A DNA stretch of 26,077 nucleotides from Deltaproteobacteria bacterium (GTDB lineage: Bacteria; Desulfobacterota; Desulfobacteria; Desulfobacterales; SG8-13). The position numbers were made by a program, and so were the translations under genes. This document shows, in pieces, positions 15,782 to 23,587 of this stretch. The notes beneath the pieces were generated by a model. The model saw only the letters and a list, made by a program, of their open reading frames with translations. It had not been told where the DNA came from and did no database searches. The stretch is taken from assembly GCA_030670715.1 (NCBI GenBank), contig DAOVBC010000002.1, forward strand, positions 1 to 26,077, given 5' to 3'. Within the stretch, counting starts at the first letter, position 1, and every line of letters begins with the position of its first letter.

Positions 15782-15815
15782 CATCAATCCATTGGCAGGA
15801 ACAAAGGGTGACCGT

Positions 15816-18800
15816 ATGGCCTCGAAAAAATTTAAAGGCGTAATTTTAGATTTAGACGGTGTGATCACGGGAACGGCCCGCGTGCACGGTCTGGCATGGG
15901 AAAGTATGTTTAACGATTATCTGAAAATGGCGGCCGAGCGTGACGACACACCATTTGTCCCATTTGATCGAGAAAAAGATTATTTGCAGTATATTGACGG
16001 TAAACCCCGAATGAATGGTGTTAAAAGTTTTCTGGAATCCAGAGGCATTCATCTGCCTTTCGGCGATTATGATGATCCACCGGAGAAAGAAACCATTTGC
16101 GGACTGGGAAATCGAAAAAATAGAGATTTCCAGGAAGTCCTTCGAGTAGAAGGACCGGATGTTTTTGATTCCTCAATTGCGTTCATTAAAGAATGTAAAA
16201 AACAGGGAATTAAAATTGGCGTTGCCTCATCCAGTCGAAATTGCAAACTCATTCTGGAGCTGGGCAAAATAGAAAAATATTTTGAAACCCGGGTTTGCGG
16301 AATCGTCTCCCGCGAATTGAATCTGAAGGGAAAACCGGATCCGGACATTTTTGTGACTGCAGCAGAGCGGTTGGGATTAAAACCGGGAGCGTGTGTGGTT
16401 GTCGAAGATGCAATATCCGGCGTGCAGGCCGGCAGAAACGGAAATTTTGGGCTCACCTTGGGCATTGCCAGGGAAATCGAACCCGAAACACTCATTCAAA
16501 ACGGAGCAGATCTTGTCGTTCGCGATATGGCCGAAATTTCGATAGCTAAAATCAACAAGTGGTTTGAAAGCGGCATTGAAGCCGATGGATGGAACCTTAC
16601 CTATGATTTTTTTGATCCGGAGGCCGAAAAACTGCGGGAAACGTTGACTGCCGTTGGAAACGGCTATTTGGGGGCCCGTGGAAGTTATGAAGGAGAAAAT
16701 GCTTCAGACGTACATTATCCGGGCACATACATCGCCGGTGTGTATAACAAACCTGCAACCATGGTGGGCGGCAAGCGCATCTACAACAACGATTTTGTGA
16801 ATTGTCCCAATTGGACGGTGGTCGAATTTGCCATTGGCCGATCCGATTACACCAGCCCTCTGAAGATGAATATTCTCAGCTATAAGCACCATTTGAATTT
16901 TCAGAAAGGGGCCATGGAGCGAACCATTGTGTGTAAGGATGATGCGGGAAGAATTACCCTGGTCCACAGCCGTAGAGTTGCATCGATGGCCGATGCGCAT
17001 TTGTGTGCCATCAAATTTGACATTACCCCCCTGAATTACAGTGATACGATTCGTATCCGCTGCGCCATTGATGGTACGGTCATCAATGATAATGTTCCCA
17101 GATACCGACAGCTCAATTCAAAACATTTTGCACCGGTGTCTCAAGGCAAAACCAGAAACGGCATCTATTTACACGTTCGAACCAATCGATCCGGGTATCA
17201 AATTGTGATGAGCGCCAGAACGGCAATGTATAAATGGGACAAATTGATCCGGCCCGCAAAAAAAATTACGCAAAAAAAAGGATATATTTCCGAAATTTTA
17301 ATCCTGGAGGCCCGGGAGAATACAACTTACTCACTGGAGAAACTTGTCAGTGTGTATACCTCTCTGGATGAAGGCGTTGCCGATCCATACAAAGCAGGCA
17401 TTCGTGCCCTGTCGAGCATCAAATCTTTCAAAGATGTTTACAGACCCAGCGTCCGAGCCTGGGCCAATATCTGGAAAAAAGCGGACATTCAAATCCATGG
17501 CGACCGATTCATGCAAAAAGCGGCAAGGCTGCACATCTTTCATCTCCTTGTCGCTGCATCGCCCCACAACAAAAACATTGATGCCGGAATTACAGCCCGC
17601 GGACTTCATGGAGAAGCTTACCGGGGCCACGTGTTTTGGGACGAGCTCTACATCCTGCCTTTTTACAATCTTCGATTTCCGCAGATCTCAAAAGCACTGC
17701 TCATGTATCGCTACCGGCGGTTAGATGGCGCTCGCCGGTATGCCAGAGAAAATGGCTATAACGGTGCCATGTATCCCTGGCAAACGGCTGACGGGGGCGA
17801 TGAAGAAACTCAGATTGTCCACTACAATCCCAAAAACGGTACATGGGGACCGGACTTGAGTCGTCGCCAGCGCCATGTTTCCATCGCTGTCTTTTACAAT
17901 GTCTGGCGTTATGTCGCTGATACGAACGACACTAAATTCCTGAACCGATATGGTGCTGAAATGATGCTGGACATTGCCCGATTTTGGGCAAGTATTGCCA
18001 AACTGAATGAAAGCACCGGAAAATACTCCATTGCGGGGGTGATGGGACCGGATGAGTTCCATGAAAAGCTACCCGATGCAGACGTGCCCGGTGTAAAAGA
18101 CAATGCTTATACCAACATCATGGTCGTATGGCTCCTGGAAAAAGCCGTGGAAGTCATCGGAAATCTTTCTGCAGGAACGCTCAATCGATTAAAGCAAAAG
18201 GTTGGATTTGAGATTGACGAAACCGAAAAATGGAAAAAAATCTGCAAAAAGATGAATGTGATCATCACAGTTGAAGGGATTATCAGTCAGTTTGAGGGGT
18301 ATCCGGGTTTAAAGGAGCTGAATTGGGATTATTATCGGGAAAAATATGGCGATATTCATCGAATGGATCGCATCTTAAAAGGGGAAGGAGATACGCCGGA
18401 TGCCTATAAAGTTGCAAAACAGGCCGACACACTCATGACTTATTATGTACTGCCGCCGGAGGATGTGGCGCGGATCATCAGACAACTGGGTTATTCAGTG
18501 GGTGATCCAATCGAACTGTTACAGAAAAACTACGAATATTATGAACAGCGCACCAGCCATGGGTCGACATTAAGTAAAGTGGTCCATGCAGTGATCTCCG
18601 GCCACATGGCGGTAGAAGAGACCGCGTGGGAATGGTTTGCGGAAGCGATGAAGTCCGATATTTACGACACCCAGGGCGGTACCACACCCGAAGGTATCCA
18701 TTGCGGCGTAATGGCCGGCTCCCTTGATATCATTACGCGATATTTTGCAGGTATTGCTTTCTCTAAAACGATTCCGCAAATCGATCCGCATCTTCCCAAA

Positions 18801-18980
18801 CACTGGAAGACGCTATCGATGAAAGTTTACCATAGAAAAATCTGGTACGATGTGGAATTATATCAGGATAAAATAAAGCTGACCTTAAGCGGAAGCTTAA
18901 GGTCGCCGCAGCCGGTAAGGATTCAAGGTAAGACTGTGATGCTCTCCACCGGCAAACCACGTGTTGTTCGATTATTGTAA
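15816..18980 (+). CDS. Fused beta-phosphoglucomutase-like HAD and GH65 glycoside phosphorylase
   Basis: The frame opens at a TTG at 15792, but the ATG at 15816 has GGGTGA upstream and is preferred (1054 residues). Residues 1-250 are a beta-phosphoglucomutase-type HAD domain: ILDLDGVITGTA (D12, D14), VASSSRN, KPDPDIF and VVEDAISGVQAG. From about 260 the protein is a GH65 enzyme: AVGNGYLGARGSYEG, then GLHGEAYRGHVFWDELYILP, then the acid motif GPDEFHE (E747), and near the C-terminus HGSTLSKVVHAV, the usual phosphate-binding region. GH65 phosphorylases split alpha-glucosides such as trehalose, maltose or kojibiose with phosphate to give beta-glucose 1-phosphate, which the HAD half could convert to glucose 6-phosphate. 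There is no signal peptide, so it is cytoplasmic. A kinase gene follows closely. Confidence 0.92.
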   Translation: MASKKFKGVILDLDGVITGTARVHGLAWESMFNDYLKMAAERDDTPFVPFDREKDYLQYIDGKPRMNGVKSFLESRGIHLPFGDYDDPPEKETICGLGNRKNRDFQEVLRVEGPDVFDSSIAFIKECKKQGIKIGVASSSRNCKLILELGKIEKYFETRVCGIVSRELNLKGKPDPDIFVTAAERLGLKPGACVVVEDAISGVQAGRNGNFGLTLGIAREIEPETLIQNGADLVVRDMAEISIAKINKWFESGIEADGWNLTYDFFDPEAEKLRETLTAVGNGYLGARGSYEGENASDVHYPGTYIAGVYNKPATMVGGKRIYNNDFVNCPNWTVVEFAIGRSDYTSPLKMNILSYKHHLNFQKGAMERTIVCKDDAGRITLVHSRRVASMADAHLCAIKFDITPLNYSDTIRIRCAIDGTVINDNVPRYRQLNSKHFAPVSQGKTRNGIYLHVRTNRSGYQIVMSARTAMYKWDKLIRPAKKITQKKGYISEILILEARENTTYSLEKLVSVYTSLDEGVADPYKAGIRALSSIKSFKDVYRPSVRAWANIWKKADIQIHGDRFMQKAARLHIFHLLVAASPHNKNIDAGITARGLHGEAYRGHVFWDELYILPFYNLRFPQISKALLMYRYRRLDGARRYARENGYNGAMYPWQTADGGDEETQIVHYNPKNGTWGPDLSRRQRHVSIAVFYNVWRYVADTNDTKFLNRYGAEMMLDIARFWASIAKLNESTGKYSIAGVMGPDEFHEKLPDADVPGVKDNAYTNIMVVWLLEKAVEVIGNLSAGTLNRLKQKVGFEIDETEKWKKICKKMNVIITVEGIISQFEGYPGLKELNWDYYREKYGDIHRMDRILKGEGDTPDAYKVAKQADTLMTYYVLPPEDVARIIRQLGYSVGDPIELLQKNYEYYEQRTSHGSTLSKVVHAVISGHMAVEETAWEWFAEAMKSDIYDTQGGTTPEGIHCGVMAGSLDIITRYFAGIAFSKTIPQIDPHLPKHWKTLSMKVYHRKIWYDVELYQDKIKLTLSGSLRSPQPVRIQGKTVMLSTGKPRVVRLL

Positions 18981-18987
18981 AGGAAAA

Positions 18988-19656
18988 GTGAAACTGCATA
19001 CCCACATCCATAAATACATGCTTGATAATTTCCTAACACCGGACAAAACACCGCGGAAAGTGCGGTATGCGTCCGGAACGGATTTTGTTCTGGCCGTATC
19101 CGGTGCGGCTGCCTCCGGGAAAACAACTTTTTGTCGGGGGATGGTCGACTTCTTGGCCGGGCAAAACATAAGCGCCGTTCATGTACCACTGGACGGCTAT
19201 CTTCGGGGCCGAGATTCCCGAAACAGGGAAAAATTGAGCGGGTACGATCCGCAGTCTTCCGATCTTCCCAAAATGATTGATCAAATGAAGACCTTAATGT
19301 TTAAAGGCAAATCTATAGACTTACCGATCTACGATCATGAAACCGGCAACCACAAGCTGTCCCGTCCTATTGCGCCTGCCAGGGTCGTCATATTAGATGG
19401 TATAATGTCCCTTCAGTACGAAATGCGAGAGCGTTTCCCCAATCTGAATATCTTCTTCATCAGCGACGACATCATTATTCGTGGATTGCGATTATTGGTG
19501 GATATGGAAGAGCGCGGCTATTCGGTGTATCAAGCGCTGCAACACTCCGATGAAGAATTTCTTTTTTACAACAAATGGATCTATCCTCAAATCACATTTT
19601 CACACGTGAAGATCTGGGTCGGTAAACAGCGAGAGCTCTCAATTTTATCGGAATAA
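18988..19656 (+). CDS. P-loop kinase of the uridine kinase/phosphoribulokinase type
   Basis: A phosphotransferase with a Walker A GAAASGKT about 39 residues in, then VPLDGYLRGRDSRNREKLSGYDP (typical of the uridine kinase/phosphoribulokinase fold) and VVILDGIMSLQ as the acidic Walker B-like strand. The acceptor is unknown; the operon suggests a sugar or nucleoside linked to the phosphorylase pathway. Start choice is uncertain: GTG at 18988 follows AAGGA over the previous stop codon but at short spacing, ATG at 19018 is the alternative, and the frame stays open back to 18961. The C-terminus (…RELSILSE) ends at three successive in-frame stops, TAA-TAG-TGA. A mobile repeat lies 28 bp further on. 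Confidence 0.78.
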   Translation: MKLHTHIHKYMLDNFLTPDKTPRKVRYASGTDFVLAVSGAAASGKTTFCRGMVDFLAGQNISAVHVPLDGYLRGRDSRNREKLSGYDPQSSDLPKMIDQMKTLMFKGKSIDLPIYDHETGNHKLSRPIAPARVVILDGIMSLQYEMRERFPNLNIFFISDDIIIRGLRLLVDMEERGYSVYQALQHSDEEFLFYNKWIYPQITFSHVKIWVGKQRELSILSE

Positions 19657-19658
19657 TA

Positions 19659-19846
19659 GTGACACTTTTGGATGTGCCGGGTTTTATACCGCTTTCCATA
19701 ATTATGTTCCGAAATACGGAATTGCGGTATAAGTGGTTGTAGAAAAAAACGTTGGAATACCGGAACGTTTTTTTGACAACCACTATATCGGCGCCGAAGA
19801 GGAAATTCTGCACTTGATAAACGAAGTGGTAAAAGAAATAAAATAA
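19659..19846 (+). pseudogene. Small reading frame interrupted by mobile repeat copy 4
   Basis: After the repeat, the frame reads IGAEEEILHLINEVVKEIK and stops at 19844-19846, directly against the ATG of the next gene. If the repeat is removed leaving a single TA, this frame joins upstream codons from GTG 19659 (VTLLDVPGF) without a stop. If four bases TATA are left instead, another upstream frame joins. Either way, a coding tail appears to have been split. I cannot tell whether it was the end of the kinase (which would also need a frameshift) or a separate gene. Confidence 0.4.
19685..19787 (-). repeat. Mobile hairpin repeat, copy 4, 103 bp
   Basis: Exact reverse complement of copy 1 (1691-1793) over its whole length. 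It runs from TATACCGC to CCACTATA on the plus strand, with TATA at both ends consistent with duplication of a TA target. It sits between the kinase stop and the DUF2779-type gene and breaks a reading frame. Confidence 0.88.
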
Positions 19847-21331
19847 ATGGATAAAAAAAAACGCCCATCACTTTCCAAATCACGATTTATCGCCGGCCTC
19901 CAGTGCCCGCTACGGCTCTGGTATCAGTGTTACGACCGAAAGCTGGCGGCTCCGATTCCCCCTGCCCTGCAGGCCATATTTGACGCCGGTCACGAAGTCG
20001 GCCGGCTGGCAACCCGGCGCTATCCGGGTGGTGTTCTCATCGAAGAAGATTATCTGCATGCCGCGGATGCGGTGCGCACCACGGCCGCAGTGTTGAGAAA
20101 ATCGGGTGTCCCGGCAATTTACGAAGCCGCCCTTTCCTATGATGATGTCTTGATCCGGGCCGATATTCTCGAGCGGCCGGCAGGTGAAAGCTGGAACCTG
20201 ATCGAGGTGAAATCATCTTCAAGGGTGAAAGATGTTTATTACTGGGATGTTGCCATCCAGTACCATGTCCTGCAGGGGACCGGGCTGAAAATCAACCGGG
20301 CCGGAATCCTTCACCTGAACAATCAGTACGTGTACGACGGAAATGGACTTGATCTTGATTTGCTGTTTTACTTTTGCGACATGACCGATCAGGTGGCGGC
20401 GCGACAGAATGAGATTTCTTTAAAGCTCAAGGAGATGCAAGAAATGCTTGCCGGCAGGACAGCCCCTGAAATAGTACCGTCACGCCACTGCAAAAAACCG
20501 GTGGCTTGCGAATTCTGGGACCACTGCACTGGAAAGTTACCGGAGTTCTGGGTATACGGCCTGAGCGGGATCAGAGAGGACAGACTGCTGGAACTGATGG
20601 AGAGCGGCGTTTTTGATATTCGCGATGTTCCCGGATCTTTTCCTTTAACCGATTTGCAGAAGCGAATCAGAACCTGTGTCATAAACCGGGAAGAATACAT
20701 TTCTCCGTTTCTATCCGGTGAACTCAATGATGTGAGGTTTCCGGTGCATTTCCTGGATTTTGAAACAGTCGGTCCCGCTGTTCCACGATATACAGGAACC
20801 CGACCCTATCAGGTGGTACCCTTTCAGTGGTCCGATCACATCCTGCACAGCGATGGCACGCTGGATCATCACGAGTATCTCTGCAATTCAGACAGGGATC
20901 CACGGGAAGAGTTTACCGAAACCCTGATGGCTTCTCTGGGCCATGAGGGTTCGATATTCATATACGCCAATTATGAGAAGAGGATAGTAAAAGAGCTGTC
21001 GGAGTTCCTGCCTCGATTCGAAAAACAGCTTCAGGCTGTCTCAGGCAGATTCAAGGATCTGCAGGAGATTATCAAACAGCACTACTACCATCCGAAATTT
21101 TACGGGTCTTTTTCCATTAAAAATGTTCTTCCGGCCCTGCTGCCGGAAATGGACTACAAGAGCCTGAAAATACAGGAGGGCAGCCAGGCTTCCTTCGAGT
21201 ATCTGCGAATGATTGATCCGGCGACGCCACAGGATGAAAAAGAGAAAATAAAAAACGATTTGCTCACATACTGCGGCCTGGATACCCTGGCCATGGTGAG
21301 GATCCGTGAAGCACTCTTAAAACAATCTTAA
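19847..21331 (+). CDS. Cas4/RecB-like nuclease fused to a DnaQ-like exonuclease domain (DUF2779 type)
   Basis: A 494-residue two-nuclease fusion. The N-terminal half is PD-(D/E)XK: RADIL (D106), LIEVKSS (E120, K122) and QYHVL (Q138). It has Cys residues placed as for a Cas4/AddB-type Fe-S cluster: C20 in GLQCPLRLW and C215, C221 and C227 spaced C-x5-C-x5-C. The C-terminal half matches DUF2779, an RNase H-fold DEDD-like domain: HFLDFETVG (D304, E306), FIYANYEKRIVKEL and LLTYCGLDTLAMV (D479). All key residues I can identify are present, so both sites may be active. The biological role is not established; such proteins are suspected DNA-processing enzymes. No strong ribosome-binding site is seen; the ATG touches the stop of the interrupted frame, suggesting former translational coupling. 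A 205-codon gene follows after 21 bp. Confidence 0.85.
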   Translation: MDKKKRPSLSKSRFIAGLQCPLRLWYQCYDRKLAAPIPPALQAIFDAGHEVGRLATRRYPGGVLIEEDYLHAADAVRTTAAVLRKSGVPAIYEAALSYDDVLIRADILERPAGESWNLIEVKSSSRVKDVYYWDVAIQYHVLQGTGLKINRAGILHLNNQYVYDGNGLDLDLLFYFCDMTDQVAARQNEISLKLKEMQEMLAGRTAPEIVPSRHCKKPVACEFWDHCTGKLPEFWVYGLSGIREDRLLELMESGVFDIRDVPGSFPLTDLQKRIRTCVINREEYISPFLSGELNDVRFPVHFLDFETVGPAVPRYTGTRPYQVVPFQWSDHILHSDGTLDHHEYLCNSDRDPREEFTETLMASLGHEGSIFIYANYEKRIVKELSEFLPRFEKQLQAVSGRFKDLQEIIKQHYYHPKFYGSFSIKNVLPALLPEMDYKSLKIQEGSQASFEYLRMIDPATPQDEKEKIKNDLLTYCGLDTLAMVRIREALLKQS

Positions 21332-21352
21332 CGCGAATGTAAATTACTTCTC

Positions 21353-21970
21353 ATGCTCAATGCATTAACAAAAAAAACAGAAAATATCTTCGAAATCCTT
21401 TTAGGTTTAAAGAAGCTGAACTGGGATCCTGTCTGGAATTTCATCCATTGGATGTGTTTGCCCGAGCAAAGTCATGGTTTTGATATTGAGTTCCGGGAAA
21501 AACTGTCTCTTTATGCCTGTGGTGTTATCATACCCAACATGAGGGTCATTCAGGGCTTCAGGGTCGAATCGGCTTATGGCATTTTTTGTGACCGGGCTGA
21601 TCTGGCTCTTGCGGCACCTGGAGAAAATCCACCATATGAGTTTTTACTGCTGATGGATGATATTGATCACACAAGCCCCGATGAGGCAAGAAAGATAAAT
21701 AATCTGGTTTGTTACTTTCAAAACAGTCGAGAGCTGGTCACGGAAGGTTACCTGCGCATTTTGATTTTATCGAATTTGCAGGATACTTCCAGGCATCAGA
21801 GATTGCGAAAGTCTCTGGAACCGGAATTCGAAGGCAGCCTGGGGGCATTTGCCTGGAATATACTGCCTCTGGCAACGCTGGGTGACTGGGTTGAAGAGTT
21901 ACTTCCCAAGGCAAATCCCGACTTAAAATATTTTTTACAAAGTTTTATCGAATGGGCAAGATTAGCTTGA
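21353..21970 (+). CDS. Hypothetical protein paired with the DUF2779-type nuclease
   Basis: A 205-residue protein that I do not recognise. It starts 21 bp after the nuclease stop, on the same strand, with no clear ribosome-binding site, so translation may depend on coupling. The central part, VESAYGIFCDRADLALAAPG followed by FLLLMDDID, has a strand-Asp-strand layout reminiscent of a degraded PD-(D/E)XK fold, but no clear E-x-K is present and I would not claim nuclease activity. It has many aromatic residues, no signal peptide and no membrane segment. It ends before a 700-bp intergenic region. Confidence 0.7.
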   Translation: MLNALTKKTENIFEILLGLKKLNWDPVWNFIHWMCLPEQSHGFDIEFREKLSLYACGVIIPNMRVIQGFRVESAYGIFCDRADLALAAPGENPPYEFLLLMDDIDHTSPDEARKINNLVCYFQNSRELVTEGYLRILILSNLQDTSRHQRLRKSLEPEFEGSLGAFAWNILPLATLGDWVEELLPKANPDLKYFLQSFIEWARLA

Positions 21971-22097
21971 ACCGCTGCAGGTGAAAGAAATAATTGAGGG
22001 GTTGGGGAATTGTTTTGAATTGAGAGCTGCATGAATTATCAGCGCATCCCCGGGCAAACTCATGCATAAGGGTTGGTAAAGAAAGAACAGAGTATGG

Positions 22098-22252
22098 GCA
22101 TTAAATCAATAAGTTAAGCGCGTATTGAGCATTTTAGCGTTCATGAAATATCTCAACAAGTCGCTGTTCTTTCTTAACGAACCCTAAACCATTCAAACAG
22201 TGCCCGGCGATGCGCTGATAACCCATTCCGCTCTAATAGAGGTTTAGCGATA
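22098..22252 (+). repeat. Dispersed structured repeat R2, copy B (apparently uninterrupted)
   Basis: 155 bp matching copy A at 13981-14128 and continuing directly into TAATAGAGGTTTAGCG, which in copy A is displaced to 14421. Same orientation, with small indels (copy A has a few extra bases near TTTTATCAGC). It can fold through GTTAAG/CTTAAC. No coding potential seen. The surrounding interval 21971-22589 holds no gene that I can recognise. Confidence 0.7.
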
Positions 22253-22298
22253 GAAACACCCCGACCCCTGAAATAATTATCGCTCTGTATGAATTTTC

Positions 22299-22311
22299 TA
22301 CATAGTATGTA
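22299..22311. promoter_or_regulatory. 13-bp palindrome, possible operator
   Basis: TACATAGTATGTA is a perfect dyad around a central G, about 330 bp upstream of the predicted start at 22634. It may be a protein-binding site. There is no other support. Confidence 0.25.
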
Positions 22312-22589
22312 TGGCGTTTCCTACACTTCTGAAACAGGCATCGCCCCATCTGAAATTTAATTGATTCGCGTTGTGATATGCGCATTGGGCCGAGACCAGG
22401 TTACAATGATTTATCTATTTGATAATTAAAGTAATTATGCCAAAGCTCCTCAGCCTTTCAAAAGACCCGTCACCGGAGATTCTACATTCACCACAAGGCT
22501 TCTCTCCGATTGTTTATCTACTCCCTGCAGGTTAATCCATTCAACCGGCGGTCGCCAAAAAATCCTGTGATTTACAATTTAAGACATAA

Positions 22590-22602
22590 TATCAAATAGT
22601 TA
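22590..22602 (+). promoter_or_regulatory. IHF-consensus site
   Basis: TATCAAATAGTTA fits the IHF consensus WATCAANNNNTTR exactly and sits just upstream of the -24 box of the sigma-54 promoter, where DNA bending commonly assists enhancer-bound activators. A 13-bp degenerate match can occur by chance in AT-rich DNA. Confidence 0.45.
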
Positions 22603-22607
22603 ATATA

Positions 22608-22623
22608 TGGCACACTTATTGCT
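22608..22623 (+). promoter_or_regulatory. Sigma-54 promoter of the receiver-only regulator
   Basis: TGGCACACTTATTGCT matches TGGCAC-N5-TTGCW exactly. The predicted start is near 22634, giving a leader of about 40 nt before the ATG at 22674. Confidence 0.82.
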
Positions 22624-22673
22624 CTAAATAGAAAACATCATGAACCCATAACAGGCATAGAGGAGATGGGATT

Positions 22674-23033
22674 ATGAAAATTCTAGTCGTTGATGACAAC
22701 CAGGAGATCACTTTTGTAATAAAGGCCATTTTGCAGCAGGAGCAGTATCACGTGCAAACAGCCGATAGCGCAATGGATGGGTATATCATGTATCTGCAGT
22801 TTCAACCCGATCTGGTTATTACCGACATTCATATGCCCCGTAATAACGGTTTCGAAATGATGGAAGCGATCCGATCCCATGATTCCGAAATCAAAACAAT
22901 TTACATGAGTGCGGATCCATTCAGTTTCGGCACCCGGTTAAGAGTTGAAAAAGAAATTTATGGAATCGATCTTCTGAACAAACCTTTCACCCGTGAAGAT
23001 CTGCTGCAAACCCTTACCAGTTTGAAAAACTAA
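22674..23033 (+). CDS. Receiver-only response regulator under sigma-54 control
   Basis: A 119-residue CheY-like protein with all receiver residues: D7-D8, phosphoacceptor D51 (LVITDIHMPRNNG), S79 (IYMSAD) and K103 (LLNKPFT). It has no output domain. AGGAG lies at good spacing before the ATG. The consensus sigma-54 promoter 50 bp upstream means its synthesis should need an AAA+ activator, and an orphan NtrC-family activator is encoded 550 bp downstream on the same strand. Its receiver sequence is clearly different from the minus-strand one at 715-1098. No kinase is present in the window. Confidence 0.92.
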   Translation: MKILVVDDNQEITFVIKAILQQEQYHVQTADSAMDGYIMYLQFQPDLVITDIHMPRNNGFEMMEAIRSHDSEIKTIYMSADPFSFGTRLRVEKEIYGIDLLNKPFTREDLLQTLTSLKN

Positions 23034-23238
23034 GTCGGGTTCTTTACTAATTCACCGAGACAGCACCCGCATCCGTTCGTCCTTCCGCTTGAATGCCTCC
23101 GGGGATCAGGGGGGTGCTCTGGCTCCCCAAGCCCCCATATTTCACAAAATGGCATTATTGTTGCTTTCATATCTAAAATAGCCAGATCAATGGTTCCTTT
23201 TTGTCGTAACAAGCTGATTGGTGCTAAACACCTGGTAA

Positions 23239-23424
23239 CCGTTCAGAGGTTCAGGGTTCAAAGGTTCAGCGGTTGACCCGGAACACCCATCAGAACCACA
23301 GAACGTCGAACCTTTGATTGGATCAACAATACCTGATGAAACCGAGTTTCAGGACGTGCATGAGCATGCCGAGCGCATCTATGTTCTGTTAGGGGACTCT
23401 GACAGGGCGCGCCGTCATTGGTGA
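23239..23424 (+). pseudogene. Possible coding remnant
   Basis: A 61-codon open frame with no plausible start reads, near its end, ETEFQDVHEHAERIYVLLGD and stops after DRARRHW. The composition of this part looks protein-like, but the beginning consists of GGTTCA-rich repeat sequence. I do not recognise the family. It may be a decayed gene tail or chance. Confidence 0.25.
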
Positions 23425-23532
23425 TTTCATCCCGCCGTACGTCAGGCTGGATGGCTCACAAGCAAGGTCAACGAAAGATAGGTAACCCGACTCGGCTTAG
23501 CTCGTCGCAGGCTGAACAGTGAACCCTGAACC
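23248..23532. repeat. 13-bp inverted repeat pair flanking about 260 bp
   Basis: GGTTCAGGGTTCA (23248-23260) and TGAACCCTGAACC (23520-23532) are exact reverse complements. A second pair, CAAAGGTTC (23259-23267) with GAACCTTTG (23308-23316), nests at the left. The left end is a short tandem-like GGTTCA tract. It occupies most of the gap between the receiver gene and the NtrC-family gene and could be a small mobile or structured element. The rest of 23034-23587 shows no other gene. Confidence 0.45.
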
Positions 23533-23587
23533 GGTGAACACATACAACACCTGTCGATTTAAGGGCTGAAACCCCGGTGAAGCTCAA

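Noticed and set aside
19587..19883. 98-codon minus-strand frame across repeat copy 4
   Set aside because: Most of it is the mobile repeat and the antisense of flanking genes.
23030..23212. 60-codon minus-strand frame after the receiver gene
   Set aside because: It begins inside the 3' end of the receiver gene, has no ribosome-binding site, and its Cys/Gly/Arg-rich sequence reflects a local GC-rich tract.
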